A stretch of DNA of 64,000 bases from Larkinella terrae (GCF_009668025.1 NZ_WJXZ01000012.1:186001-250000); one strand, 5' to 3'; numbered from the stretch's first letter, positions 17,389-26,673 are shown. The notes: generated by a model not told the origin, from the letters alone. Numbers and translations: made by a program.

Positions 17389-18840
17389 ATGAAATTCACT
17401 CTTTCGCGTTTTTTGTTACTGGGTTGTGTGGTGGTAACCACCTCCTGCGAAATTGATACAACACCGTATAACGGTTTATCCGAATCAGCCATCCTGCAAG
17501 GCGCACAGGGCCTGCGGGCGGCAACCGACGGGAATTATACGTTCCTGAAAGAATCCGACTATACCCGTAACCTGTTCATTATGAACGAATATCCGGGAGA
17601 CAACCTGACACTCAGCGGAACAACCACGGATGCGCTTTTCCTGACGTACACCTACCGGCACACCTCCGATCAGGCCAATGCGCTCCAGATTTACCGGAAA
17701 GCCTACCAGATTATCGTCGGTGCCAATAAAGTGATTGGGGCCGTTCAGGAAGGAACCTCGAAAGAAATGGATCAGATTCTGGGCGAGAATATTTTCCTGC
17801 GTGCCAGTGTCCATTTCGATCTGGTCCGACTTTTCGGACGGCCTTACAACCAGAGCCCGGAAACGAATCTCGGCGTAATCATCAAAACCGATACGAAGGC
17901 TGACGACAATGCCAGCCGCGCTACCGTCAAAGAAGTGTACGCGTTTGTGGTGAGTGAGTTACAGAAAGCCGCCAAACTGATGACGGTTTCGCGAACCAGC
18001 AGTTATGCCACGGCTGCGGCTGCCAACGCGCTGCTTTCGCGGGTGTATCTGTACATGAACGACAATGCCAATGCCATTAAATACGCCGACCTGGTGATTA
18101 CCGAAAACCGGTTTACGCTGGCAACACCCACACAGGTTCCGGACTTTTACACGGTGGAAAATGAGCAGAACAAAGAAGTCATTCTGGCGATCAAACATAC
18201 GCTGAAAGACGACCGCGCCTGGAGTTCGCTGGGTTCGATGCTGTACACGTCGCCGGGCGGGGTGGGCTGGGGTGAAGTGTATGCCTCGCAGGATTACCAG
18301 GATCTGGTGAACAAATTTCCGAATGACAAACGGCGGTCTTTTCTGGTGCGGAAGCTCACCGCGCAGGGCGCGCAGGAAAAGCGGAACGGCATCGATAAGG
18401 TGTACGTCACGAAGTTTTCCAATCAGGGCAGTATCGCGACGCTTAGCTCACCGATTCTGCTGCGGCTTTCGGAAGTGTACCTGAACCGGGCCGAAGCCTA
18501 CGCCAAAACCGGTGCGCCGGACAAAGCTATCGCGGATGTGAACCTGATTCGCCAGCGGGCAGGCCTGACCGGAACCGAGTTGTATTCGACCGCCGATCTG
18601 AAAGGCTTGCCAACGGTTTTGGATGTGGTTTTGCAGGAACGTCGGCTGGAACTGGCGTTTGAAGGCCACCGGGCGTACGATTTGTACCGCAACGGCCGGA
18701 GTCTGGTCCGGAATTATCCCGGTTTTCACAACACCACGGACGGCAAGCAAACCGTTCCGGCCGACGACAAACAAGTGGTTCATCTGATTCCGGAAGCCGA
18801 AATTGTCTTAAATTCCAACCTGAAACAGAACCCTCTGTAG
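17389..18840 (+). CDS. SusD/RagB-type surface glycan-binding lipoprotein
   Basis: A 483-residue lipoprotein with lipid-accepting Cys20 in VVTTSC. It has the helical TPR scaffold typical of SusD and the C-terminal signature block VLDVVLQERRLELAFEGHR followed by AYDLYRNG. It lids the SusC channel at the cell surface and delivers substrate to it. The 12-bp spacing from susC and the shared strand support co-transcription. Ligand specificity cannot be read from the sequence. Confidence 0.96.
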   Translation: MKFTLSRFLLLGCVVVTTSCEIDTTPYNGLSESAILQGAQGLRAATDGNYTFLKESDYTRNLFIMNEYPGDNLTLSGTTTDALFLTYTYRHTSDQANALQIYRKAYQIIVGANKVIGAVQEGTSKEMDQILGENIFLRASVHFDLVRLFGRPYNQSPETNLGVIIKTDTKADDNASRATVKEVYAFVVSELQKAAKLMTVSRTSSYATAAAANALLSRVYLYMNDNANAIKYADLVITENRFTLATPTQVPDFYTVENEQNKEVILAIKHTLKDDRAWSSLGSMLYTSPGGVGWGEVYASQDYQDLVNKFPNDKRRSFLVRKLTAQGAQEKRNGIDKVYVTKFSNQGSIATLSSPILLRLSEVYLNRAEAYAKTGAPDKAIADVNLIRQRAGLTGTELYSTADLKGLPTVLDVVLQERRLELAFEGHRAYDLYRNGRSLVRNYPGFHNTTDGKQTVPADDKQVVHLIPEAEIVLNSNLKQNPL

Positions 18841-18850
18841 TGATTTACTG

Positions 18851-20146
18851 ATGAATCTCCTGACCCCGATCCTTTTTTTAGTAAGCTGGTTGATTACCCC
18901 GCCAACCGGTTCGCACGACGCAAACCGGTTGGCGGTTCCCCTCGGCGGCAACGCCTGGGTGTCGAATTCGCCCGATCGCTCGACCAAAATTACCAACGAC
19001 GGCCTGACTGGCTGGTCTGCTTCGGAAAGTGTAGTTTCTACTTATGTGCGCTTCGATCGCGCCGGAACCCTGAAGCTCTCAGCCACACTCAGCGTTCCCG
19101 AAGGCGAAAGCAAAATACGCGTCAGTTTGCCAGGGAAATCAGCCGAATTTTCGGCCAGTGGCAGCGCGGAAAAGGAATATTTTCTGGGCGAGTGGACGAT
19201 TCAAAAACCGGGTTATGTCAAAATTGATATACAGGGTTTGACTAAATCCGGTACAACTTTTGGACAACTTCGGGAACTGGGCATTAGCGGGGATGTGATT
19301 GACGAAAAAACCGCATTTGTCCGCAATAATCAGGGCAATTATTTTCACTGGGGTCGGCGCGGGCCGTCGGTTCACCTGAAATATACGACTCCGGACAATA
19401 CCGATTCCGAGTGGTTTTACAACGAAATCACCGTTCCCGAAGGCAATGACGTGCTGGGTTCCTACTTCATGGCCACCGGTTTTGCCGAAGGGTATTTTGG
19501 GATGCAGGTCAATTCGCCGACCGAGCGCCGGATTCTGTTTTCGGTCTGGAGTCCGTTCAAAACTGACAATCCGAAAGAGATTCCGGACGATCAGAAAATT
19601 TTGCTGGAGAAAAAAGGCGAGGGTGTAACGACCAACGATTTCGGCAACGAAGGTTCGGGAGGGCAAAGCTACCTCCGCTACAACTGGAAAGCGGGCCGCA
19701 CCTACCGGTTTTTGCTCCGGGGCCGACCAACGGAGAACGGTTACACCACTTACACAGCGTATTTTTCGGATTCCGAAGACAAAGACTGGCAGTTGATCGC
19801 GAGTTTCAAGCGGCCCAAAACCACGACCTACTTAAAATCTTTTCACTCTTTTCTGGAGAATTTCATGCCCAACACGGGTAATACAACCCGGCAGGTAACC
19901 TTTGGGAATCAATGGGTTCGGAGTAAGGAAGGAAACTGGCAGGAAATTGTCAATGCCAAATTTACCGGCGACGCCACCGCCCGGGCGGGATTTCGGCAGG
20001 ATTACGCGGGCGGTTTAAACGCCAACGAAAAGCAGTTCTTCCTGAAAAACTGCGGTTTTTTTGACGACAATGTTCTGCTCAATACCGACTTTACCCGAAA
20101 ACCGCTCAAAAAAGCACCTTCGATTGATTTTTCCCGATTACCGTAA
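18851..20146 (+). CDS. secreted DUF5077/DUF3472 protein
   Basis: A 431-residue protein with an N-terminal signal peptide, an N-terminal beta-sandwich region (about 25-130, LAVPLGGNAWVSNSPD) of the DUF5077 type and a DUF3472 domain (about 150-380: HWGRRGPSVHLKY, EWFYNEITVPEGNDVLGSYF, MATGFAEGYFGMQ). Such proteins are common in polysaccharide-utilisation loci and are thought to bind carbohydrate, but no activity is established. It starts 10 bp after susD and is part of the same operon. Confidence 0.82.
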   Translation: MNLLTPILFLVSWLITPPTGSHDANRLAVPLGGNAWVSNSPDRSTKITNDGLTGWSASESVVSTYVRFDRAGTLKLSATLSVPEGESKIRVSLPGKSAEFSASGSAEKEYFLGEWTIQKPGYVKIDIQGLTKSGTTFGQLRELGISGDVIDEKTAFVRNNQGNYFHWGRRGPSVHLKYTTPDNTDSEWFYNEITVPEGNDVLGSYFMATGFAEGYFGMQVNSPTERRILFSVWSPFKTDNPKEIPDDQKILLEKKGEGVTTNDFGNEGSGGQSYLRYNWKAGRTYRFLLRGRPTENGYTTYTAYFSDSEDKDWQLIASFKRPKTTTYLKSFHSFLENFMPNTGNTTRQVTFGNQWVRSKEGNWQEIVNAKFTGDATARAGFRQDYAGGLNANEKQFFLKNCGFFDDNVLLNTDFTRKPLKKAPSIDFSRLP

Positions 20147-20159
20147 TTCGTGATTGATT

Positions 20160-21257
20160 ATGTCTTTCTCACTTTCTATATCCACGCCCGGTCGTATCTG
20201 TTTGTTTGGAGAACACCAGGATTACCTCGGTTTACCCGTGATTGCCGCGGCCATTTCCAGGCGAATTCAGATTACCGCCGAGCCCACCACCCAACCAGAG
20301 GTTCGACTGTTTTTGCCCGACATCGACGCCGAAGAGCGGTTTTCACTGGCGACGCTGCCGCTGACCTACGAACGCGACCGGGATTATTTCCGCAGTGCGG
20401 TCAATATCCTTTTACGCGAAGGCTTCCGGTTTTCGGTGGGTATTCAGGGCGAAGTTCGTGGAAATATTCCCATCAATTCCGGTACCTCCAGCTCGTCCGC
20501 CCTGTTGATTACCTGGTTAGCCATTCTGAGCCAACTGGCCGATAACCCCCAACAACTGTCGGCCCGGCGGCTGGCCGAACTCGCGTATATGGCGGAAATT
20601 CTGGAATTTGGCGAACCCGGCGGCATGATGGATCATTATGCAACGGCGGTCGGCGGGATCATTTATCTCGAATCGAAACCGGCCATTCACCTCGAGTCGT
20701 TTCAGTGCCGGTTGGGCTCGTTTGTGCTGGGTGATTCGTGCCAGCCGAAAGATACTATTGGGGTGTTGCGGCACGTCAAATTCGGTATGCTGGGCGCGAT
20801 GGAGAAAATCAGGCAGTACGATCCCGGTTTTTCCCTTGATTCGTGTCCGCAGGAAAAAGCGGACGACTACCGCCATTTGCTGACGTCGGACGAAACCGCG
20901 CTGCTGAAAGGCAACCTGTCCGACCGCGATGTGCTGCGGGAAGCGCTGACCATGTTCAAAAGTGGCGTCATCGATCACCAGCGGCTGGGTACGTTGCTAA
21001 CGATTCACCAGACCAGCCTGCGGGAAGCCAAGCGCGTTTCGACGCCCAGGATCGATCGCATGATTGAGGAAGCCATTAAAGCGGGGGCTTACGGCGGAAA
21101 AATCAATGGTTCCGGCGGTGGCGGCTGCATGTTTGCCTATGCCCCCGAAAATCCGGAAGTCGTGGCCGAAGTCATCGAGCGTGCGGGCGGAAAAGCCTAC
21201 ATCATCCGGGTGGATCAGGGGGTTTCAGTTCGCCCGGCCCACGAATACAGTTTATAA
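20160..21257 (+). CDS. GHMP family sugar kinase, galactokinase-like
   Basis: A 365-residue cytoplasmic kinase. The three GHMP motifs are present: PGRICLFGEHQDYLG near the N-terminus (sugar and phosphate contacts), the ATP loop INSGTSSSSALL near residue 105, and KINGSGGGGCMFAY near residue 320. GEHQDY is close to the galactokinase GEHTDY motif, so the substrate is probably galactose, GalNAc, fucose or a related sugar freed by the neighbouring hydrolases. I take the ATG at 20160 rather than a TTG at 20154. It starts 13 bp after the DUF3472 gene. Confidence 0.85.
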   Translation: MSFSLSISTPGRICLFGEHQDYLGLPVIAAAISRRIQITAEPTTQPEVRLFLPDIDAEERFSLATLPLTYERDRDYFRSAVNILLREGFRFSVGIQGEVRGNIPINSGTSSSSALLITWLAILSQLADNPQQLSARRLAELAYMAEILEFGEPGGMMDHYATAVGGIIYLESKPAIHLESFQCRLGSFVLGDSCQPKDTIGVLRHVKFGMLGAMEKIRQYDPGFSLDSCPQEKADDYRHLLTSDETALLKGNLSDRDVLREALTMFKSGVIDHQRLGTLLTIHQTSLREAKRVSTPRIDRMIEEAIKAGAYGGKINGSGGGGCMFAYAPENPEVVAEVIERAGGKAYIIRVDQGVSVRPAHEYSL

Positions 21258-21357
21258 ACCATTGAAAAACTTGAATTTATTGCGGGGAAGTTGCCGAAAA
21301 TTCCCAATTTGAGGGCGCTGAATACTATCTCCAAACTCTACGGGTTTTCAATTTCTT

Positions 21358-23670
21358 ATGACCATCAAACTTGTCGGCAGAAGTTTTCTTTGCCGGTTGC
21401 TGACCGGAATCGGTTGCGGTTTTCTGCTGGGAACTTCCCTGGCCATCGCCCAACCGCTTCAGCCCGGCCCGCACGACCTCCGGTTTGCGCAACTTCCAAC
21501 CCGCTGGGACGAAGCCCTGCCGCTGGGAAATGGTGTTTTGGGCGCGCTCATCTGGCAGAAAAATCAGCGGTTGCGGTTTTCGCTGGATCGTGCCGATCTG
21601 TGGGATCTGCGCCCAATGAAGGGACTAGACCGGCCCGAATTCAGCTACCAGTGGGTGCAGGATCAGGTCCGGAAAAAAGAATACAAAATCGTTCAGGAGT
21701 ATTTCGATAAACCGTACGACACGGAGCCGGGCCCGACCAAAATTCCAGGCGCGGCTCTGGAGTTCAATACGGCGGCTTTGGGTCCGGTAACCTCGGCCCG
21801 CCTGATCATTCAGAATGCCGTTGCGGAAGTAAAATGGCAGAATGGAGCGGTTTTGCGTTCATTTGTCCACGCGACCGAACCGGTTGGCTGGTTCCGTTTC
21901 GAACAGATTCCGGCTGATTTTTCCTTCGAACTCCTGCCGCCCGCGTACGGGAAAGCCATTGAGGAAAAAGCCGAAAACGCCGTTGTCGATGGCGACGATC
22001 TGGTGCGGCTTGGCTATGCACAGGGAAACGTCGTTCGACAGAAAAACAAAATCACGTATCATCAAACCGGCTGGGGCGGTTTTTCCTACGACGTGACCAT
22101 TCAGTGGACGCAGAAAGGAACAACGCTGGAAGGAACCTGGACGATCGCTTCGCACTTTCCCGAAAAGAAAAAAAACGCTGTTTCGGCCAAAACCGGTCCC
22201 CAAACCTATGCCGCCGATCTGGCTGCGCACCGCAGCTGGTGGCAGCGGTTTTGGGCTAAATCGGCCGTTCAGGTGCCCGATTCGTTGCTGCAAAAACAGT
22301 GGTATCTCGAAACCTATAAATTTGGCGCTACCGCCCGCGCCGACGCTCCCCCGATTTCGCTGCAGGCCGTCTGGACCGCCGACAACGGCCGCATTCCGCC
22401 CTGGAAGGGTGATTATCACCACGATTTAAACACGCAATTGAGTTACTGGCCGAGCTACAGTGGGAATCACCTGACGGAAAGCATCGGTTACCTCAATCAC
22501 CTGGAAGAAAATTTGCCGGTTTACCGCGCTTACACGAAGCGGTATTTCGGAACGGATGGTCTTGCGGTGCCCGGCGTAACGACGCTGACGGGCAAGGAAA
22601 TGGGCGGCTGGATTCAGTATTCGCTCTCGCCCACGGTTTCGTCCTGGCTCGCGCACCATTATTATTTGCAGTGGAAATATAGTCAGGATGCGGTTTTTCT
22701 GCGTCAGAAAGCTTATCCGTGGCTGAAAGGCGTGGCCCGGCATCTGGAGCAGCTCACGGTGCTGGATGAAAGCGGCAAACGCAAATTACCCATTAGTTCC
22801 AGCCCGGAAATCAAGAACAACAGCCTGGAAGCCTGGTTTCCGACCAACACCAATTACGATCTTTCGCTGATGAAGTTCGTCTTCAAAGCCGCCACGGAAA
22901 TGGCAACGGTTTTGGGCAATCAGTCCGACGCCCAACACTGGCAAACAATTCAGAATCAGTTCAGTGATTTTGCGATGAGTGACCAGAAAGAACTGATGTT
23001 TGCCGCCAGTTTGCCCTATAACGAGTCGCACCGGCACTTTTCACACCTCATGGCGATCCATCCGCTGGGGCTGATTCGGTGGGAAGACGGGGAAAACGCG
23101 CAGCAGATTATTAAAAATTCGCTGGCGCTGCTCGACCGCGTCGGGCCGGACTGGTGGTGCGGTTATTCCTACGCCTGGCTGGGCAGTTTGAAAGCGCGGG
23201 CCAAAGACGGATCGGGAGCCGCCGAAGCCCTGCAGACCTTTGCTTCCGCGTTTTGTTCCGTCAATTCCTTCCATTTGAACGGCGATCAGACCAAATCGGG
23301 GAAATCGAAGTTTACGTACCGGCCATTTACGCTGGAAGGCAATTTTGCGTTTGCCGCCGGTTTGCAGGAAATGTTGCTGCAAAGTTATGCCGGTTTTATC
23401 GAGGTGTTTCCGGCCATTCCTGCAAGCTGGAAAAACGTCGGTTTCACGGACTTACGAACCGAAGGGGCTTTTCTGGTCAGTGCCAGACGGGCCGCCGGAA
23501 AACCGGATGGCGTCACGGTCAAATCGGAGAAAGGCGGGACGGCCCGATTAAAATTACCGTTTAAAAATTACGTCGTCAAAGCGTCGCAACGGGCGTCGGT
23601 CGAAAAAAGCGAAACCGGTTTTGTCACAATTAAGCTGCAACCGGGTGGTTCGGTAACATTCGGTAATTAA
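21358..23670 (+). CDS. GH95-like glycoside hydrolase
   Basis: A 770-residue secreted protein (signal peptide to about residue 31, LAIAQPL). It has the GH95-type N-terminal beta domain (PLGNGVLGALIWQKN, LDRADLWDLRP) and an (alpha/alpha)6 catalytic domain. SSSPE fits the position of the general acid. Where canonical GH95 enzymes have NxN, this one has DLN (HHDLNTQLSYW), and in the usual QIDGNFG segment it has TLEGNFA, an Asp-to-Glu change. GH95 enzymes are alpha-1,2-L-fucosidases or alpha-L-galactosidases; the changes suggest a separate subgroup with uncertain specificity. It lies 100 bp after the kinase gene, within the glycan locus. Confidence 0.8.
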   Translation: MTIKLVGRSFLCRLLTGIGCGFLLGTSLAIAQPLQPGPHDLRFAQLPTRWDEALPLGNGVLGALIWQKNQRLRFSLDRADLWDLRPMKGLDRPEFSYQWVQDQVRKKEYKIVQEYFDKPYDTEPGPTKIPGAALEFNTAALGPVTSARLIIQNAVAEVKWQNGAVLRSFVHATEPVGWFRFEQIPADFSFELLPPAYGKAIEEKAENAVVDGDDLVRLGYAQGNVVRQKNKITYHQTGWGGFSYDVTIQWTQKGTTLEGTWTIASHFPEKKKNAVSAKTGPQTYAADLAAHRSWWQRFWAKSAVQVPDSLLQKQWYLETYKFGATARADAPPISLQAVWTADNGRIPPWKGDYHHDLNTQLSYWPSYSGNHLTESIGYLNHLEENLPVYRAYTKRYFGTDGLAVPGVTTLTGKEMGGWIQYSLSPTVSSWLAHHYYLQWKYSQDAVFLRQKAYPWLKGVARHLEQLTVLDESGKRKLPISSSPEIKNNSLEAWFPTNTNYDLSLMKFVFKAATEMATVLGNQSDAQHWQTIQNQFSDFAMSDQKELMFAASLPYNESHRHFSHLMAIHPLGLIRWEDGENAQQIIKNSLALLDRVGPDWWCGYSYAWLGSLKARAKDGSGAAEALQTFASAFCSVNSFHLNGDQTKSGKSKFTYRPFTLEGNFAFAAGLQEMLLQSYAGFIEVFPAIPASWKNVGFTDLRTEGAFLVSARRAAGKPDGVTVKSEKGGTARLKLPFKNYVVKASQRASVEKSETGFVTIKLQPGGSVTFGN

Positions 23671-23676
23671 GCCGCT

Positions 23677-23757
23677 TTTGCCCCTAAATCCCCTAAAGGG
23701 ACTTGGGCGCTCAAGTATCCTGATTTAAAAGTCCCCTTTAGGGGATTTAGGGGCAAA
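23677..23757. terminator. bidirectional terminator / long palindrome
   Basis: Left arm 23677-23704 and right arm 23729-23757 are near-perfect reverse complements built on TTTGCCCCTAAATCCCC, with one unpaired G. It lies between the convergent ends of the GH95-like gene and the small secreted-protein gene and can stop transcription from both sides. Confidence 0.75.
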
Positions 23758-23761
23758 CTAA

Positions 23762-24070
23762 TCAGTTGTCTTTTCGCCGGGTGGTGTCTTTCTTTTCCAG
23801 CGAAACCCCTACCCCGAAGGCATTCGGATCGCTCGGCGGCCGAACCCGGACTTTGCGTTTGCCCCGGTTTTCGCGCGCATTGATCACCGTGCCGGGCGTC
23901 GATACCGGGTCTACGGCGGGCGTCGTCAGGGGTGCGCTGTTCGAGGGTGCCACAATGGGCGAAATGGTTGTCGGCAACTGTTGCGGTTTTTGCCGTACGG
24001 TATCGCTCTGTCCATAACCAACAACGGCCGAAAAGCAGCAGGCAAGAAGTATTAAAACCGGGCGTTTCAT
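23762..24070 (-). CDS. small secreted protein of unknown function
   Basis: A 102-residue protein with a clear signal peptide (residues 1-20, ending VVGYGQS). The mature part is low in complexity, rich in Pro, Thr and Ser, with a basic stretch ENRGKRKVRVRPP and a charged tail. It is probably disordered in the periplasm or outside. I recognise no family. It stands alone, convergent with the glycan locus and divergent from the aldo/keto reductase gene. Confidence 0.65.
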   Translation of the reverse strand: MKRPVLILLACCFSAVVGYGQSDTVRQKPQQLPTTISPIVAPSNSAPLTTPAVDPVSTPGTVINARENRGKRKVRVRPPSDPNAFGVGVSLEKKDTTRRKDN

Positions 24071-24187
24071 AAAAAGATCATTTGCTCAATGAAACGAATT
24101 GTGCCCGGTTTTGTTAGAATCAACGGTATTGCGCTTCCGAAAACCGCATAAAGCGTGAACCGACAAACCCAAAAATCATCACACAAC

Positions 24188-25219
24188 ATGAAGTACAACC
24201 TATTGGGAAACACCGGATTATTGGTTTCCGAACTCTGCCTGGGCACCATGACGTTTGGAGGCAGCGGAGGAGGTATGTGGGGCGCGATTGGTCAACTGGA
24301 TCAGGAACCGGTCGATCAACTTCTCAAACGCTCGGTCGATGCGGGCATCAATTTTATCGATACGGCCAATGTCTACGCCGAAGGGAAATCGGAACAACTG
24401 ACGGGGCAGGCCATCCGGAACCTCGGGCTGAAACGCGACGATCTGGTGCTGGCCACCAAAGTGCGGGGAAAAATGGGCGAAGGCCCGAACCAGATCGGGT
24501 TGAGCCGCAAACACATTCTGCAACAGGCCGAAGAAAGCCTGCGCCGACTGAATACCGACTACATCGACCTCTACCAGATTCACGGTTTTGATTTTCTGAC
24601 GCCCCTGGAAGAAACGCTCCGGGCGCTCGACGATCTGGTCAAAAGCGGCAAAGTTCGCTACATCGGCTGCAGCAACCTCGCAGCCTGGCACCTGATGAAA
24701 GCCCTGTCATATTCCGATCACAAGGATCTGGCCCGGTTCGTGTCGCTGCAGGCGTATTATACCATTGCCGGGCGAGATCTGGAGCGCGAAGTGGTGCCGC
24801 TGTTGCTCGACCAGAAAGTAGGTTTGATGGTGTGGAGTCCGCTGGCGGGCGGTTTTCTGAGCGGCAAATACGGTCGGAATAAACAGCCGGACGATGCGCG
24901 TCGGGTGAACTTTGATTTCCCGCCGGTCAACAAGGAAAAAGCGTACGACATCATCGATGTCATGGAGTCGATAGCCGCCGAAAAAGGCGTTTCGGTCGCG
25001 CAGATCGCCCTGGCCTGGCTGCTGCACCAACCCGCCGTTACGACGGTGATCATCGGTGCCAAAAAACCGGAACAGCTCGACGACAACCTCAAAGCCGTCG
25101 ACGTGGTGCTGAGTGCCGACGACCTGAAAAAGCTGGATGAAATCAGCCAGCTGACGCCCGAATATCCGGGCTGGATGGTAAACCGTCAGGCAGCCGATCG
25201 AAAAAAATACGTGCAATAA
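24188..25219 (+). CDS. aldo/keto reductase
   Basis: A 343-residue NADPH-dependent oxidoreductase of the aldo/keto reductase barrel fold. The catalytic tetrad can be placed: Asp and Tyr in FIDTANVYAEGKSE, Lys in LATKVRGK and His in YQIHGFDFL. The C-terminal IIGAKKPEQLDDNL forms the cofactor phosphate site. The start is the ATG at 24188 (MKYNLLGNTG); an upstream ATG at 24155 adds 11 unlikely residues. Substrate unknown. A strong terminator follows. Confidence 0.93.
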   Translation: MKYNLLGNTGLLVSELCLGTMTFGGSGGGMWGAIGQLDQEPVDQLLKRSVDAGINFIDTANVYAEGKSEQLTGQAIRNLGLKRDDLVLATKVRGKMGEGPNQIGLSRKHILQQAEESLRRLNTDYIDLYQIHGFDFLTPLEETLRALDDLVKSGKVRYIGCSNLAAWHLMKALSYSDHKDLARFVSLQAYYTIAGRDLEREVVPLLLDQKVGLMVWSPLAGGFLSGKYGRNKQPDDARRVNFDFPPVNKEKAYDIIDVMESIAAEKGVSVAQIALAWLLHQPAVTTVIIGAKKPEQLDDNLKAVDVVLSADDLKKLDEISQLTPEYPGWMVNRQAADRKKYVQ

Positions 25220-25223
25220 CGCA

Positions 25224-25252
25224 AAAAAGGCCAGGTCGATCCTGGCCTTTTT
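25224..25252. terminator. intrinsic terminator, bidirectional
   Basis: AAAAAGGCCAGG and CCTGGCCTTTTT form a 12-bp stem around a TCGAT loop just after the aldo/keto reductase stop. A-run and T-run flank it on both strands, so it can also serve the convergent gene ending at 25277. Confidence 0.9.
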
Positions 25253-25276
25253 CAATTTCGGAAAACCGGAATTTCC

Positions 25277-25651
25277 TTATTTCATCACAACCAGCCGCGT
25301 GGGGGTTTCAACCGGGACCGAGCCCAGATTCACTTCTTTGCGGATGCTGCCTTCATTCGATTTTACTTCCAGTTCATACTTTCCATCCGGCAACTCTGCC
25401 ACGTTCAGTTTAACGGCATACTTCTGTTCTTTTTTACCCACGTATTGCTGAAACATCACCCGGTTGCTGGCGTCGCGCAACAGAATCTGTACGGGCTCCA
25501 GCGTTGATTTTTCGACCGCAACCCGGATCTGGCTGTTGACGGTTACGTAGGCGCTGGCGTCGAACGAAAGGGTTTTGGGGGCGTTGCCATTGTCGACGGG
25601 AGTGGTGCTCAAAATGGCGGTGCAGATCAGGTTACTCAGTAAGTTCATCAT
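25277..25651 (-). CDS. small secreted beta-sandwich-like protein
   Basis: A 124-residue protein with a short N-terminal hydrophobic stretch (probable signal peptide). The body reads like one immunoglobulin-type beta domain: VQILLRDASNRVMFQQYVG, then LNVAELPDGKYELEV. Its pattern of a D-x-x-N/H-x-V-x strand followed by a DG-K/S-Y-x-x-x-x strand is shared with the 141-residue protein at 37455-37880, so the two look paralogous. Similar domains occur in T9SS-tail-like and DUF3244-like proteins. Function unknown. Two adjacent ATGs (25651, 25648) are possible. Confidence 0.7.
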   Translation of the reverse strand: MMNLLSNLICTAILSTTPVDNGNAPKTLSFDASAYVTVNSQIRVAVEKSTLEPVQILLRDASNRVMFQQYVGKKEQKYAVKLNVAELPDGKYELEVKSNEGSIRKEVNLGSVPVETPTRLVVMK

Positions 25652-25946
25652 GATATTTGTTGTTTAGTATGTGTTGTTATGTCTTAGAGTTGTTGTTTAC
25701 ATGTTCGATTATCTAATATGCCAACGCCGTGCCAACGAAATTTAAATTTCGCAACTAATTGATAATCAGCGAACGAATAAAATGTGCCAACCTTTTAAGT
25801 GTACGCAGCCGGACAGTTACTGTTCAGTTGCGGACAAAACCGTACACATTCTGAAAAACTAACCTCCTTTTAATGGTATTGATGTTTGTAAAAACATTAA
25901 CTTTCTGCCTGCTTACAAATTACCTTGAAAACCATAGGAATACACC
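25652..25946. promoter_or_regulatory. long divergent control region with phased TGCCAAC repeats
   Basis: TGCCAAC occurs at 25719, 25730 and 25785, spaced 11 and 55 bp, so all lie on one helical face. A perfect 16-nt palindrome CGAAATTTAAATTTCG spans 25736-25751, and inverted GTGTACG/CGTACAC boxes lie at 25799-25805 and 25841-25847. The region separates two divergent genes for secreted proteins and looks like a regulated promoter. No protein-coding frame is convincing here. Confidence 0.5.
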
Positions 25947-26570
25947 ATGAAAAAAATCCTTCTCTGCCTGACTGTCTCGCTAGTAACCGCCGGTTTTTCC
26001 GCTCATGCAGTTGCCGCATTTCCTTCCTCTGCTCCCACTGCAATTGTTCTGATTGATGCTGATTCAACGGCCGCCCTGCTCGACAAAGCCGTGACGGCCA
26101 ACGCCAAAGGTGCCAAAGCCGAAACCGTTCAGGCGCTGCAGGCCGGAACCGCAGCCCTCGAAACCGAAGCGAAAAGTACTACGGGCAGTTTCAAAGACAA
26201 ATTGCTGGCGCAGGTGGCCAATCTGAAAAAATTGCTGCCGTTGGCACAGAGCGGTTTATTGAAAGGCGATGTTTTGCAAAAAGCCGTCAGTCTGGCGAAA
26301 ACCGCCCTCGGTGCCGGTCAAATCGAAAAACTGATGGGGGGCGGCAATCTGGTCTCGAAAGTGGCCAGTTTGACCAGCAATCTGAATCTGGTGAAAACCG
26401 GTCTGTCCGTATTGGGTGGCAGCAATGCCAGCACCGGCAACTCGCTCGTCACAACGGCGCTGGGCGGCCTTTCGAAACTGAGTAAAGGGGGCGTAGTGGC
26501 CAAAGCTGCCGAACCCGCCGTGAAAGGCCAACTCGATAGTGTCCTGGGCTTTGTCAAAGGCATTTTATAA
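25947..26570 (+). CDS. secreted helical protein of unknown function
   Basis: A 207-residue protein with a signal peptide (residues 1-24, ending AVAAFPS). The mature chain is Ala-, Lys- and Leu-rich and almost entirely helix-forming, with a small GGSNAS-type linker and repeated LSKLSKGG/LTSNLNLVKTG-like segments. It contains no Cys after the signal. No family is recognised. It is monocistronic, with its own long upstream region and a strong terminator. Confidence 0.7.
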   Translation: MKKILLCLTVSLVTAGFSAHAVAAFPSSAPTAIVLIDADSTAALLDKAVTANAKGAKAETVQALQAGTAALETEAKSTTGSFKDKLLAQVANLKKLLPLAQSGLLKGDVLQKAVSLAKTALGAGQIEKLMGGGNLVSKVASLTSNLNLVKTGLSVLGGSNASTGNSLVTTALGGLSKLSKGGVVAKAAEPAVKGQLDSVLGFVKGIL

Positions 26571-26596
26571 AACCGCCATTCGCCCAAAACCATCAA

Positions 26597-26626
26597 AAAA
26601 GCCCGGTGCAGACGCCCCGGGCTTTT
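26597..26626. terminator. intrinsic terminator
   Basis: AAAAGCCCGG (26597-26606) pairs with CCGGGCTTTT (26617-26626), a 10-bp stem with T-run, 26 bp after the stop of the helical secreted protein. Confidence 0.88.
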
Positions 26627-26673
26627 CCAGTTCAACTCTAACCCTTAAACACACACAAACTGACTTTGATTGA

